A DNA stretch of 64,000 bases, taken from positions 36,260 to 100,259 of the forward strand of contig CAMELV010000014.1 in NCBI GenBank assembly GCA_945925985.1, given 5' to 3'. The translations under genes were made by a program, and so were the position numbers. Of this stretch, positions 1 through 9,394 are shown one piece after another. The notes beneath the pieces are model-generated. The model was not told the DNA's origin, did no database searches, and saw nothing but the letters and a program-made list of their open reading frames with translations. The first letter of the stretch is position 1; each line of letters begins with the position of its first letter. The stretch is from Comamonas sp. lk. GTDB lineage: Bacteria > Pseudomonadota > Gammaproteobacteria > Burkholderiales > Burkholderiaceae_C.

Positions 1-260
1 ATATCGCCATGGTTGCCGCACCCGAGGTGGACCATCACGGGGCCCTAAGCCTTCGTGCTCAGCCAGTGTTCTGTCTGCTCCGTGTCACGCTGCTTGAAAG
101 TTTGGTGACGTTCACCCACCAGGGCGGGCGGAAAATTGATGCTTGGACCAGCCAACACAAAACGGTGATGGTCCCATTTAACCTGCCTGGCGACGATCCG
201 CAGGCATTTTTCAATGCCAACACCTTGACCGAGTTACGTGATTTGGAGGGCCGCAGTTGA
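1..260 (+). CDS. mobA: Molybdenum cofactor guanylyltransferase MobA, C-terminal part
   Basis: The 5' end lies outside the window; the reading frame runs from base 3 to the TGA at 258-260. MobA transfers GMP from GTP to molybdopterin to form the guanine dinucleotide cofactor. The visible 85 or so residues match the end of the family: a QPVFCLL segment, then RKIDAWTSQH, then VPF followed by FFNANT and a Glu-Leu, the usual closing motif of MobA proteins. The GTP-binding N terminus cannot be seen. The stop codon overlaps the moeA start in a TTGA junction, so the two cofactor genes are translationally coupled. The assignment is inferred from the tail only, but the moeA neighbour supports it. Confidence 0.8.
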   Translation, partial: IAMVAAPEVDHHGALSLRAQPVFCLLRVTLLESLVTFTHQGGRKIDAWTSQHKTVMVPFNLPGDDPQAFFNANTLTELRDLEGRS

Positions 261-1525
261 GGCCGTCGCTGGCAGCCATTGCAGCCGAACTGCAAGGTTA
301 TGACCCGCAGGCCTTGCGGGTGGACGAGGTCAATGCCTTCTTGTCGCGGCTCGCAGAACCCGTGACGGGGCAAGAGCACATTGACCTGTTCCAGTCGCTG
401 GGCCGGATTCTGGCGCAGGACTTGGTTTCTCCCATCAGTGTTCCAGCGCACGACAACTCTGCTATGGACGGCTATGCTTTCCGTGGCGCCACTTTATTAC
501 CTGATCGGGCCCTGGAGCTCAAAGTAGTGGGTACTGCGCTGGCAGGCGTTGCCTGGCGCGGCGAACTGGGCCCTGAAGATTGTCTGAAGATCATGACCGG
601 AGCCGTTATGCCGAATGGTCTCGACACGGTGGCGCCTCAAGAGTTGGTGACCTTAGAAGGGGAACACATCAGCATTCCCGCCGGATTCCTGCGTCAGGGC
701 GACAACCGCCGCTTCAAGGGTGAAGATCTCGAAGAGGGATACGCTGCGCTATTAAAAGGTGAGCGTATAAGCCCCGCAGCTCTTGGGCTGGTGGCCAGTT
801 TGGGGATTAGGCAAATCCATGTCTATCGCCGTTTGAAGGTGGCCTATTTTTCCACCGGCGACGAGATATTGAGTCTGGGCGAGTTGCCGCGCGAGGGGGC
901 GGTGTATGACAGCAACCGCTACACGGTGTTTGGCATGCTGAGCAAGCTTGGCTGCGAGGTGATTGACCTTGGCGTGGTCCCTGACGATCCCGTTTTGTTG
1001 GAAGCTGCCTTTGCTGAAGCCGCCGAACGCTGCGACGCCATCATCACCAGCGGCGGCGTTAGCGTGGGCGAGGCAGATTTCACCAAAGCTATGATGAAAA
1101 AACTGGGCGATGTTGAATTTTGGAAAATCGCCATGCGGCCTGGGCGGCCGATGGCAGTCGGGAGAATTGGCAACGCGCTGCTGTTTGGCCTGCCTGGCAA
1201 CCCGGTCGCCGTGATGGTGACTTTTTTGGCTTTTGTGCGCCCCGCGCTGCTCCGACTGATGGGCAGCACTGCCCTATTGCCGCCCTTACTAAAGGCGCAA
1301 AGCCTGGAGACATTACGCAAAAAACCGGGCCGCACCGAATACCAACGGGGCATCGTCAGCAATGCTGCCGACGGGTCACTGATGGTTAGAACGACCGGCA
1401 ACCAGGGCTCTGGCGTCTTGAGTTCCATGGTGCAGGCCAACGGTTTGATCGTATTGCACCACCAGCAGGACCACGTCGCTCCCGGTGACACTGTTGACGT
1501 CATGATGTTCGACGGCGCAATCTAA
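257..1525 (+). CDS. moeA: Molybdopterin molybdenumtransferase MoeA
   Basis: MoeA inserts molybdate into adenylylated molybdopterin in the cytoplasm. At 422 residues it has family length. Visible blocks are the N-terminal PISVPAHDNSAMDGYAF motif (around residues 60-76), the EDL stretch of domain II, the MoCF-binding domain with SGGVSVGEADF (about residues 262-272), and GLPGNPVAVMV near residue 315. The start is TTG at 257, overlapping the mobA stop; a strong ribosome site (GGAGGG) ends six bases before it, and there is no in-frame ATG before residue 70, so TTG is the credible start. It is followed by a hairpin terminator and a convergent efflux gene, so it is the last gene of its operon. Confidence 0.95.
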   Translation: MRPSLAAIAAELQGYDPQALRVDEVNAFLSRLAEPVTGQEHIDLFQSLGRILAQDLVSPISVPAHDNSAMDGYAFRGATLLPDRALELKVVGTALAGVAWRGELGPEDCLKIMTGAVMPNGLDTVAPQELVTLEGEHISIPAGFLRQGDNRRFKGEDLEEGYAALLKGERISPAALGLVASLGIRQIHVYRRLKVAYFSTGDEILSLGELPREGAVYDSNRYTVFGMLSKLGCEVIDLGVVPDDPVLLEAAFAEAAERCDAIITSGGVSVGEADFTKAMMKKLGDVEFWKIAMRPGRPMAVGRIGNALLFGLPGNPVAVMVTFLAFVRPALLRLMGSTALLPPLLKAQSLETLRKKPGRTEYQRGIVSNAADGSLMVRTTGNQGSGVLSSMVQANGLIVLHHQQDHVAPGDTVDVMMFDGAI

Positions 1526-1529
1526 ACGC

Positions 1530-1554
1530 GCCGCCGAACCGGCGGCATTTATTT
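1530..1554 (+). terminator. Rho-independent terminator after moeA
   Basis: A perfect 7-bp stem (GCCGCCG at 1530-1536, CGGCGGC at 1540-1546) with a 3-base loop is followed by ATTTATTT. It starts 5 bases after the moeA stop and overlaps the last codons of the convergent efflux permease. The T tract is interrupted and lies on the plus side, so it mainly serves moeA; the stem could also slow transcription from the other strand. Confidence 0.7.
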
Positions 1555-4500
1555 GGCCAATGCCGCCTCAGGCTCAGGGATAACAACCGCGTCGTGCTGC
1601 GCTGGATGGTGCGCCGCATCTGGGTCAATCGTCGCCTCTTTCTTCGCGCCAGGCGCATGCTTGCGTGCCAGCAGGGTGTACATGGTCGGCACGACAAAAA
1701 TAGTCAATAAGGTCCCCAAGCTCATACCACCCACGATGACCCAGCCGATCTGGCGGCGGCTTTCGGCACCGGCGCCCGTTGCAAGCGCCAAGGGTAGTGC
1801 CCCCAGCACCATAGCCCCAGTGGTCATTAGGATCGGACGTAGGCGTTGCGACGACGACTTTTTGATGGCCGCTACTGCATCGAGCCCCTGCTCGCGCAAC
1901 TGATTAGCGAACTCGACGATCAGAATGCCGTGCTTGGTAATCAAGCCCACCAGGGTGATCAGACCGATCTGACTAAAGACGTTTAAGGTCCCCCCCGAAT
2001 ACTTGAGAGCGAGCAGGGCACCGGCCATTGACAACGGGACACTGAGCAGAATGACAAACGGGTCGACAAAGCTCTCAAACTGCGCCGCCAAGACTAGAAA
2101 AATGAACACCATAGCCAGCACAAACACCAGTGACAGAGAGTCGGCCGACTTGCGGAATTCTCGACTAGAGCCATTGAGGTCGGTGGCGTAACCTGGCTTG
2201 AGTACTTTCTTGGCTGTGGCATCCATAAAGTCCAGCGCTTCGCCAACCGAGTAGTCTGCCGACAGGTTTGAAGTAATCGAGGCAGAACGACGTTGCCCGA
2301 AGTGGTTCAGTTCGCGCGGTACGACCACCTCACGGATCTTGACCAGCGCCGCAAGCGGAATCATGGTGTCGTTTCGACCACGTACAAATATCTTCTCAAT
2401 ATCGTCCGGTGTGGCACGGCCGCTGGCATTGGTTTGCACGATCACATCGTACTGCTCTCCATCGCGCTTGTAACGAGTCACCTTTCGCCCGCCAAGCATC
2501 GTCTCCACTGCACGGGCAATCAGATCTACGCCAACCCCCATATCCGCCGCACGCTCCCGATCGACCTCCAGCTTAATCTCAGGTTTGTTCAGACGCAAAT
2601 CGGTGTCGACCTGAACGAAACCAGGGTTTTTGGCCAACTCATCCTGAAACGCCCGCACGGTCTGCGCCAGATTTTGGTAGCTATCGGACGTGATGATGAC
2701 AAAATTGATCGGCCTTTGGGTGAACCCCTGACCCAGTGACGGTGGCGTAATGGGAAATGCTGTCACCCCAGACATGCTGGAGACACGTGGCGTCATTTCT
2801 CGCGCCATCTCAAGCGTGGTTCGTTTGCGGTCTTCCCAGGGAACGGCCCGGAAAAAAATATTCCCCTGCGACACGGTGGGGTTACCAACTGTGGCGAACA
2901 CCCGGTCAAACTCAGGATAGCCCTCGCCGATGCGCTCAATCGCCTTGGCATAGCGGTTGGTGTAGTCCAGGGTAGATCCGTCTGGTCCGTTAATCTGGGC
3001 GACTACCACACCGCGGTCTTCCACGGGTGACAGTTCTCGCTTGAGGTCCCCCAGAACGAACCAAGAAACAAAGCCGCTGCCCACCATCACCAACACCACC
3101 ACCCACCGGTGCCGCAGTGTCCAGTTAAGCGTATGGTTGTAGCCACGGGTTATGGCCTGGAGAACGTTCTCCATACCCCGGTCAAACCATGAGGGCTTAG
3201 GGTTGTGGCGCAACAGCACCGACGACAGCATGGGGGACAGGGTCAGCGCCACAATGCCCGATACCACCACAGCGCCAGCCAAGGCCAGCGCAAACTCTGT
3301 GAACAGTCGACCGGTACGGCCTGGCGCAAAGGCCAGCGGAGCATAAACCGCCACCAGCGTCATGGTCATGGCCACAATGGCAAAGCCAACCTCTCGCGCA
3401 CCGCGAATCGCGGCCTGGAATGGCGCCATGCCATCCTCAATATGGCGGTAGATGTTCTCCAACATGACGATGGCGTCGTCCACCACCAATCCGATAGCCA
3501 GCACCAGCGCCAGCAGTGTCAGAGTATTGATACTGAAACCAGCCAGTGCCATCAAAGCAAACGAACCGATGAGCGCAACCGGAATGGTCAGCAAGGGAAT
3601 GATGGACGCCCGCAAGGTACGCAAAAACACAAAGATCACCAGTGCCACCAACACCGAAGCTTCCACGATGGTCATGAAAACGCCCTTGATCGAGCGGTCA
3701 ATAAAAACAGAGTTGTCGTTAGCCACCTCGATCAACACACCCGGTGGCAGGTCGCGTTGCACTTTCACCATCAGTTGTCGCACGCCCGCAGACAACTCAA
3801 GCGGGTTAGCCGTCGCCTGGCGGATCACCCCAACGCCGATGGCATCCCGGCCATTCAATCGCACGCTTGAGCGTTCGTCGACGGGCCCCTGCTGTACTCG
3901 GGCGACATCGGCAATACGGATAGGTAGCCCGTTGACTGTGCGAATGACAACCTGCGCGAAATCCTGGGGCCGCTGCAAATCGGTCGCAGCAGTCACATTA
4001 AACTCGCGCAATCGGCTCTCGATGCGTCCGGCTGGCACCTCCAGATTCGACCGGCGAAGCGCATCCTCAAGGTCCTGAATGGTCAGGCGATAGGCGGCAA
4101 GTTTGTCTGGATCTACCCAGATTCGCATAGAAAACTTGCGCTCGCCCTGGACGACAACATCGGCCGCACCTTTGGCCGTTTGCAGGACTGGCTTGACCAG
4201 TGTATTGGCCATCTCAGACAACTGCAGGGAATTGTGCGTGTCCGAGCTCATGGCCAGAAAAATCACAGGGAAAGCATCGGCCTCCACTTTGGCGATCACA
4301 GGCTCATCTATGCCCTGCGGCAGCCTCTGACGGACACGAGTGACCTTGTCACGGACATCGGCTGCTGCCGAATCTGCGTCTCGGGTCAGGGCAAATCGAA
4401 CCGATATCTGACTGCGTTCCTGTCGGCTGGACGATGTAATGACATCAACCCCTTCAATGCCGGCCAACGAGTCCTCCAGCACCTTAGTCACTTGACTCTC

Positions 4501-4677
4501 CATGACCTCGCTAGATGCACCGGTGAACACGGTAGTAACAGAGACGACAGGTTCGTCAATCTTCGGATATTCACGAACGGTAAGCCGGTCGAAAGACACC
4601 GCTCCGATCAGCACGATCAGCAGCGAGAGCACGGTGGCGAAGACCGGGCGACGAATGGAGGTTTCAGCAAGTTGCAT
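1549..4677 (-). CDS. RND multidrug efflux permease (HAE1/AcrB-like)
   Basis: Inner-membrane proton-driven exporter of the hydrophobe/amphiphile efflux family. The 1042 residues match family length. It opens with the typical SIRRPVFATVLSLLIVLIG first membrane segment, has the porter-domain stretches, and contains the proton-relay Asp pair in the fourth membrane helix (LVVDDAIVMLENIYRH, about residue 402). The second half repeats the 12-helix arrangement with GLITKHGILIVEFAN and RLRPILMTT. It lies 18 bases downstream of the adaptor gene, forming an adaptor-permease operon. No outer membrane channel gene or regulator is adjacent, so the pump probably borrows a TolC-like channel encoded elsewhere. 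Substrate cannot be read from sequence; it resembles MdtB/MuxB/TriC-type pumps. Confidence 0.93.
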   Translation of the reverse strand: MQLAETSIRRPVFATVLSLLIVLIGAVSFDRLTVREYPKIDEPVVSVTTVFTGASSEVMESQVTKVLEDSLAGIEGVDVITSSSRQERSQISVRFALTRDADSAAADVRDKVTRVRQRLPQGIDEPVIAKVEADAFPVIFLAMSSDTHNSLQLSEMANTLVKPVLQTAKGAADVVVQGERKFSMRIWVDPDKLAAYRLTIQDLEDALRRSNLEVPAGRIESRLREFNVTAATDLQRPQDFAQVVIRTVNGLPIRIADVARVQQGPVDERSSVRLNGRDAIGVGVIRQATANPLELSAGVRQLMVKVQRDLPPGVLIEVANDNSVFIDRSIKGVFMTIVEASVLVALVIFVFLRTLRASIIPLLTIPVALIGSFALMALAGFSINTLTLLALVLAIGLVVDDAIVMLENIYRHIEDGMAPFQAAIRGAREVGFAIVAMTMTLVAVYAPLAFAPGRTGRLFTEFALALAGAVVVSGIVALTLSPMLSSVLLRHNPKPSWFDRGMENVLQAITRGYNHTLNWTLRHRWVVVLVMVGSGFVSWFVLGDLKRELSPVEDRGVVVAQINGPDGSTLDYTNRYAKAIERIGEGYPEFDRVFATVGNPTVSQGNIFFRAVPWEDRKRTTLEMAREMTPRVSSMSGVTAFPITPPSLGQGFTQRPINFVIITSDSYQNLAQTVRAFQDELAKNPGFVQVDTDLRLNKPEIKLEVDRERAADMGVGVDLIARAVETMLGGRKVTRYKRDGEQYDVIVQTNASGRATPDDIEKIFVRGRNDTMIPLAALVKIREVVVPRELNHFGQRRSASITSNLSADYSVGEALDFMDATAKKVLKPGYATDLNGSSREFRKSADSLSLVFVLAMVFIFLVLAAQFESFVDPFVILLSVPLSMAGALLALKYSGGTLNVFSQIGLITLVGLITKHGILIVEFANQLREQGLDAVAAIKKSSSQRLRPILMTTGAMVLGALPLALATGAGAESRRQIGWVIVGGMSLGTLLTIFVVPTMYTLLARKHAPGAKKEATIDPDAAHHPAQHDAVVIPEPEAALAK

Positions 4678-4695
4678 GGTGCAGCGCCCCGGAAA

Positions 4696-6222
4696 TTAGC
4701 GGCTTGCGGTTGCAGAAGCAGCGGACGCACTCGCACCAGGCACGCTGGCGCCAGCGGCGGGCGCACCAGCTTGAGGTGGCCGACCAAGCTCCACCACACG
4801 TAGCGCGGTGCCATCACGTTGGAGTCGCTGTTGCCCAGCAACCACCACTGTCTGGCCCTCGCTCAGACCATCGGTAACCTCAACTTTGCCAGCCCGGCGA
4901 GCACCAAGTTTGACCTCCTGCCGCTGGGAGACAAACTTGGTATCGGGCGCAAGAGCCGGCGCAGATGCAGCTAGCGCTGGCGGCAAAGCGCCAGGCTCGA
5001 CAACTTTAAACACAAATTGACGACCGCCCTGAGGAACAATGGCCTCCTCAGGCACCACCAAGGCCGCTTCGTTCACCGAGAAAACAGCGGTCACCCGGGC
5101 AAACATGCCAGGCCGCAGCGGTGCGGGGCCCCCCGCAGGGGCCGCGCGTCCGGCTGCAGCGACTGGCGTTGCCGGCCGAGCGCTTGGGGTAATCGCGTCC
5201 GGCGGACAACCCAGCGCCTCATAAGGGCTGGCTGCACGCGACACAGGGCCAGACTCTGGCGTTGCGTTAGGGCGGGCCGCGGGCGGGCGCGCGGGACGCG
5301 CTTTGGGGGTCGAGGCTGCAGCTAGAGGTGCAGAAGCCGGCCTTCCACCGCCACCGGACGCAGCGCCAGGGGGAGCGGCAGCCTCACCCATCGTGTTCGG
5401 CAGAACAGCTCGGACACCTACCGAGCGACCGTTGGCGTCCAGCAAGGGGTCAAGCGCCTCGATCCGCGCCTTGAATTTACGCCCCGGTACCGCATCGAGT
5501 AGCAACTCGACGGGTTGCTGAAGCTTTAACTTTCCCTGAAAACGCTCAGGCAGGCGGAAATCCACATACATGCTGCTGGTGTCCTCTAGGTTGACCAGGT
5601 CAGCCCCATCCTTGACGAAATCACCCAGGTTGATGTTTCGGATCCCTAGGGTGCCGTCAAAGGGCGCCAGCAGAACCATGCGCGACAAACGAGCGCAAGA
5701 CAGACCCAGTTGGGCTTCTGCCACCTGCAAACTGGCGGCGCTCTCATCCAGTACCCTCTTAGCCACGAAGTTTTGGGCCACCAACTCTTCATTTCGCTTC
5801 AAATTAGCTTTGGCGATAGAGACCTGAGCCAGCGCTTGACGCAGGTCAGCGCGTTGCAACGCATCATCGAGCTGCACCAGCATCTGCCCCTTGCGTACCC
5901 TAGAGCCATCGGTAAAGCCCAACTCCTTGATTCGGCCCGCAATTTCGGGCCTCAGCATCACGCTCTGGCGGGATCGAAGGGTTCCCACGGCCTGTGCGTC
6001 ATCGCGCAGAGACATGGTCTCAACCTTGGCAACCTCCACACCTGCCGGGCGAGGCACAGCCGGGCCAGAAGCCGCATTTGCTGGCGCACCGGGAGCCGAA
6101 GCCGCCGCACCAGCCGGCATTTCCTTTGGCCCTATCGGTTTGGACTGGTACCACCACGCCGCTCCCGATACAGCCGCGATGCCAACAACGGCGACCAGCG
6201 GGTAGATTATTTTTTTGACCAT
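4696..6222 (-). CDS. RND efflux periplasmic adaptor (HlyD/AcrA family) with Ala/Pro-rich insertion
   Basis: Periplasmic membrane-fusion protein linking the adjacent permease to an outer membrane channel. It has an uncleaved-looking N-terminal membrane helix (residues 4-26), an Ala/Pro linker, a lipoyl half-motif (GRIKELGFTDGSRVRKGQ), a helical hairpin (about 120-185), the second lipoyl half (LAPFDGTLGIRNINLGDFV) and a beta-barrel domain. The barrel is interrupted at about residues 277-367 by roughly 90 residues rich in Ala, Pro and Gly, before the conserved LRPGMFARV strand. The start at ATG 6222 is chosen because it opens directly with the membrane anchor; an in-frame TTG at 6279 would add 19 unlikely residues. 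Length 508 residues, long for the family because of the insertion. Confidence 0.9.
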   Translation of the reverse strand: MVKKIIYPLVAVVGIAAVSGAAWWYQSKPIGPKEMPAGAAASAPGAPANAASGPAVPRPAGVEVAKVETMSLRDDAQAVGTLRSRQSVMLRPEIAGRIKELGFTDGSRVRKGQMLVQLDDALQRADLRQALAQVSIAKANLKRNEELVAQNFVAKRVLDESAASLQVAEAQLGLSCARLSRMVLLAPFDGTLGIRNINLGDFVKDGADLVNLEDTSSMYVDFRLPERFQGKLKLQQPVELLLDAVPGRKFKARIEALDPLLDANGRSVGVRAVLPNTMGEAAAPPGAASGGGGRPASAPLAAASTPKARPARPPAARPNATPESGPVSRAASPYEALGCPPDAITPSARPATPVAAAGRAAPAGGPAPLRPGMFARVTAVFSVNEAALVVPEEAIVPQGGRQFVFKVVEPGALPPALAASAPALAPDTKFVSQRQEVKLGARRAGKVEVTDGLSEGQTVVVAGQQRLQRDGTALRVVELGRPPQAGAPAAGASVPGASASAASATASR

Positions 6223-6397
6223 GAGCTTGCTGTTACTAAAAATTATCGATGACGACGGCGGTTTCACGCCGATCAACAAAACCGCAAATGTAGCAGCCCT
6301 TGCGCTAAATCAATGACAGACCCGCACATAAACCACTGGGAGGCGCCACTGGCGTGGCGTTCGTCCCCCGATACGGCGGCTCATTAACAATTTAGCT

Positions 6398-6847
6398 TCA
6401 GCGCGACTTTAGCGCCTGAGCGACGCCGCGATTGGCCAAGCTATCGGCACGCTCATTACCTGGGTCACCGTTATGCCCCCTCACCCAGCGCCATTCAATC
6501 GCGTGGCCGGCGCCATAGACCAAGGTGTCCAGTCGCTGCCAGAGGTCAACATTTTTAACCGGCTGCTTAGCGGCGGTCCTCCACCCTCTGGCCTTCCACC
6601 CTGGCAGCCATTCAGTCATTCCCTTGAGCACGTATTGGCTGTCTACGTGCAAGATCACTTGGCAGGGTCGCTTCAAGGCGGTCAGCGCTTCGATCACGGC
6701 CAACATCTCCATTCGATTATTTGTGGTGTCCAGCTCGCCACCAAACAATTCTTTTTGGGTATCGTCTGACTTTAGTAGCGCACCCCAACCGCCCGGGCCA
6801 GGATTGCCCTTGCATGCGCCATCTGTATAGATCTCTATCCGGTTCAA
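6398..6847 (-). CDS. rnhA: Ribonuclease HI
   Basis: Degrades the RNA strand of RNA-DNA hybrids (R-loops, primers). At 149 residues it is close to the E. coli enzyme. The catalytic carboxylates are visible: Asp in [17 protein letters not shown], Glu in [13 protein letters not shown], Asp in LHVDSQYV, and the late Asp in NERADSLAN. The start is TTG at 6847 with a near-ideal ribosome site (AAGGAG) ending six bases upstream; it overlaps the stop of the upstream methyltransferase as TTGA. In relatives dnaQ usually follows rnhA, but here the next genes downstream are the efflux operon. Confidence 0.96.
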   Translation of the reverse strand: MNRIEIYTDGACKGNPGPGGWGALLKSDDTQKELFGGELDTTNNRMEMLAVIEALTALKRPCQVILHVDSQYVLKGMTEWLPGWKARGWRTAAKQPVKNVDLWQRLDTLVYGAGHAIEWRWVRGHNGDPGNERADSLANRGVAQALKSR

Positions 6848-7632
6848 TGCAGACTCCTTCGGTTTTCAACCTTGTGTTTCTTGGGCCCGGTTAACACGGC
6901 ACTGTTGGCTACAGAAACCGGTACGCGCTGGGGTATGCGTGCTGCCTTCCAGGTTGGGCTCAGCAAGGTCACACCACGTACCCGCTTCACAGCGACTACA
7001 AAGTAGGCCGCACCGAAAATAGGCCACCAGCGCGCGCCGGCGTGGTCAATCCAATCCATCCGCTCTAACCAAGCCCCGCTCTGAAACGCTGGCCGGTAGC
7101 AGCCGAAACGGCCTACCTCGACCTCAAAACCCAATAGACGCACCCAATCGCGGAGCCGCAGGTAGCCAATCAACTCATCCTGCGGAAAAAAAGATTGCGC
7201 TAATCCTAGCCTTTGGTAAGCGCGGACGCGACGCTGCCTCAATCCCCAAAGACTCAGCGGGTTCAAACCTGTGATGATCGCACGTCCTTCTGGCACAAGC
7301 ACCCTTTCAACCTCTCGCAGAGTGGCATGGGGGTCCATCGACAATTCAAGTGCGTGGGGCAACACAACCAAGTCCAGGCTGTTGGCGGGAAAAGGCAATG
7401 CTGAAAATTCAGTCACTAGGTGGGCGCGAGCCTGAGGTGCCTGGCATGCCAGCCAACGGTGCGGCATGCGGTTGGCAGCCAGGGCATCGATCTCCGGTAA
7501 ACCGAGCTGCAGCGCATGAAAACCGAACACGTCGGCCACTGCCAAATTAAACTGCTGCCGCTCCCACGCCAGCAGGTACTGCCCCAGCGGGGAACTAAGC
7601 CAATCCTGCAAACCTATAATTTGAATACTCAT
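6844..7632 (-). CDS. Class I SAM-dependent methyltransferase
   Basis: Predicted cytoplasmic methyltransferase of unknown target, 262 residues. The Rossmann core can be followed through [26 protein letters not shown] (the post-motif III region of the UbiE/SmtA-like Methyltransf_11 type) and then [23 protein letters not shown]. The glycine-rich SAM loop is weak, as in the betaproteobacterial members found between gloB and rnhA. It overlaps rnhA by four bases and is probably co-transcribed with it. The start is uncertain: ATG at 7632 begins at [11 protein letters not shown], where similarity seems to begin, while ATG at 7653 adds seven residues; neither has a clear ribosome site. gloB is absent here. 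Confidence 0.8.
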   Translation of the reverse strand: MSIQIIGLQDWLSSPLGQYLLAWERQQFNLAVADVFGFHALQLGLPEIDALAANRMPHRWLACQAPQARAHLVTEFSALPFPANSLDLVVLPHALELSMDPHATLREVERVLVPEGRAIITGLNPLSLWGLRQRRVRAYQRLGLAQSFFPQDELIGYLRLRDWVRLLGFEVEVGRFGCYRPAFQSGAWLERMDWIDHAGARWWPIFGAAYFVVAVKRVRGVTLLSPTWKAARIPQRVPVSVANSAVLTGPKKHKVENRRSLH

Positions 7633-7761
7633 GAAACTTAAATCAGCCACCATCGAGACAAGGGTCAGAATTCAAACACCCTACGCAGGGCGAATGAGCG
7701 AGCAGGTAAGGGGCCCTGTGGGTCGCAAGGTGCTGCCCTGTTTGACACTAGCGTATACCGA

Positions 7762-9378
7762 GTGACCAGAGTTTATCTGTTGCTGATGGGTTGCTGCTTG
7801 GCCTGGCTACCCGGCGATGCCCTTGTCGCTCAGCCCTTACAACTTGAGTCGCCAGCGCCCAATGCGATACCTGCAGTCAATCAAGGCGTACCCGCGGGCG
7901 TAGTCATCCGAGTTGCTCAAGGTGCTGCCGTGCCATCGGTTGACATTGTTCCGACGGCAACCTCGACGCCAACGTTGACGCCCACATTGAGGCCAAGACC
8001 CATTGACCCGTTGCCAACGACCCCGACCGCCGAGCCGGATGACTTATTGTCGATCGGGCTGGCTGAGGTTTATGCGCGTCCCGTGGCTCCCTTACAAACA
8101 CCGATTGACCTCTGGGAGCGGATCAGGCGAGGCTTTGCGATGCCCGACCTCGATAACGACCTGGTTCGCGGCCGGGAACAGTGGTACAGCGTCCGCCCGG
8201 ACTACCTGTTCCGCATGGCCGAACGCTCCCACAAGTACCTATTCCATATTGTTGAAGAGCTTGAGCGGCGCAACATGCCGGGCGAGCTGGCTTTGTTGCC
8301 GTTCGTTGAAAGTGCCTTTGACCCCCAAGCGGTCTCGTCAGCCAAGGCGGCTGGCATGTGGCAGTTCATGCCCGCCACGGGCAAACAATATGCGCTCAAA
8401 CAAAATGCCTTTCGTGATGATCGGCGCGACGTGCTGGCATCTACCCGGGCGGCACTGGACTACCTGCAGAAGCTCTATGAGCTGTTCGGTGACTGGCATT
8501 TAGCGCTAGCTGCTTACAACTGGGGTGAGGGCAGTGTGGGCCGGGCGATACTCAGAAACCAGAAAGCCGGTCAACCCAGCCGGTATGTCGACCTGGCCAT
8601 GCCGATGGAAACCCGCTTTTATGTGCCCAAGCTGCAAGCCATCAAAAATATAGTGACTAACCCGCAAGCTTTTGGCACGCAACTGCCGCCGATTCAGAAT
8701 CACCCATTTTTTCAAACGGTAGACATTAAACGTGACATTGATGTGGCGCTTGCGGCAAGGCTGGCCGGCGTCAGTGTGAGCGACTTCAAGGCTTTGAATC
8801 CGTCTGCCAGTCGGCCGATGATCTTAGCTGCGGGCACACCCCAGATTCTGTTGCCTTGGGACAATGCGCAGACCTTTCAGGATAACTTGGTGGCCTTTGG
8901 TGGTGGTCGGCTAGCCAGTTGGACCGTCTGGATGGTGCCGACCAACATGCGGCCAGCCGATGTCGCGAAGCATGTTGGCATGTCTGAGTCCGAGCTGCGC
9001 CATATCAATAGCATCCCTCCGCGGATGCTGATTCGGGCCGGCTCAAGTTTGCTGGTGCCACGTTCCAGCACCCTCAGCGCGGATGTGGCCGAAAGGGTGG
9101 CGGATCAAGGTCAACTTTCGCTGTCACCCGAGCAGGTCCTCAGACGCAGCGCCTTAAAGGCAGTCAGGGGTGAAACGGTGGCGAGTCTGGCCAAACGATA
9201 CCGGATCAGCCCGGCGTCGATCGCCGAATGGAACAAGGTAAGCACATCGGCCACCTTCAAAGCCGGCCAAACCGTGGTGCTGTACCTTCCGGCACGGGCC
9301 GAGCCGCGCAAAAAAGCTGCTCCGAGGCAAATCGCTGCAAAACCGCGCCCAGGCTCAGCCCCGATCGCCAAGCGTTGA
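7762..9378 (+). CDS. mltD: MltD-like membrane-bound lytic murein transglycosylase with LysM repeats
   Basis: Cleaves peptidoglycan glycan strands in the periplasm. The 538-residue product starts at GTG 7762 with a hydrophobic signal region (YLLLMGCCLAWLPGDALVA); a Cys pair is present but no clear lipobox was verified. A Pro/Thr-rich linker (about residues 55-90) follows. The SLT domain has the catalytic Glu in LLPFVESAFDPQAVSSAKAAGMWQF and the AYNWGEGSVGRAI block. Two LysM-like modules sit near the C terminus, one around residues 385-435 (SWTVWMVPTNMRPADVAKHVGMSESEL) and one around 470-510 (RGETVASLAKRYRISPASIAEWN). It is divergent from the methyltransferase and ends 16 bases before the convergent signalling gene. 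Confidence 0.9.
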   Translation: MTRVYLLLMGCCLAWLPGDALVAQPLQLESPAPNAIPAVNQGVPAGVVIRVAQGAAVPSVDIVPTATSTPTLTPTLRPRPIDPLPTTPTAEPDDLLSIGLAEVYARPVAPLQTPIDLWERIRRGFAMPDLDNDLVRGREQWYSVRPDYLFRMAERSHKYLFHIVEELERRNMPGELALLPFVESAFDPQAVSSAKAAGMWQFMPATGKQYALKQNAFRDDRRDVLASTRAALDYLQKLYELFGDWHLALAAYNWGEGSVGRAILRNQKAGQPSRYVDLAMPMETRFYVPKLQAIKNIVTNPQAFGTQLPPIQNHPFFQTVDIKRDIDVALAARLAGVSVSDFKALNPSASRPMILAAGTPQILLPWDNAQTFQDNLVAFGGGRLASWTVWMVPTNMRPADVAKHVGMSESELRHINSIPPRMLIRAGSSLLVPRSSTLSADVAERVADQGQLSLSPEQVLRRSALKAVRGETVASLAKRYRISPASIAEWNKVSTSATFKAGQTVVLYLPARAEPRKKAAPRQIAAKPRPGSAPIAKR

Positions 9379-9394
9379 GCCCGACCGGGTGTGA

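Noticed and set aside
3205..3870. A 221-codon plus-strand open frame rich in His and Gln opposite the RND permease
   Set aside because: Its composition is the mirror of a hydrophobic membrane protein read in the reverse direction; no independent evidence of coding.
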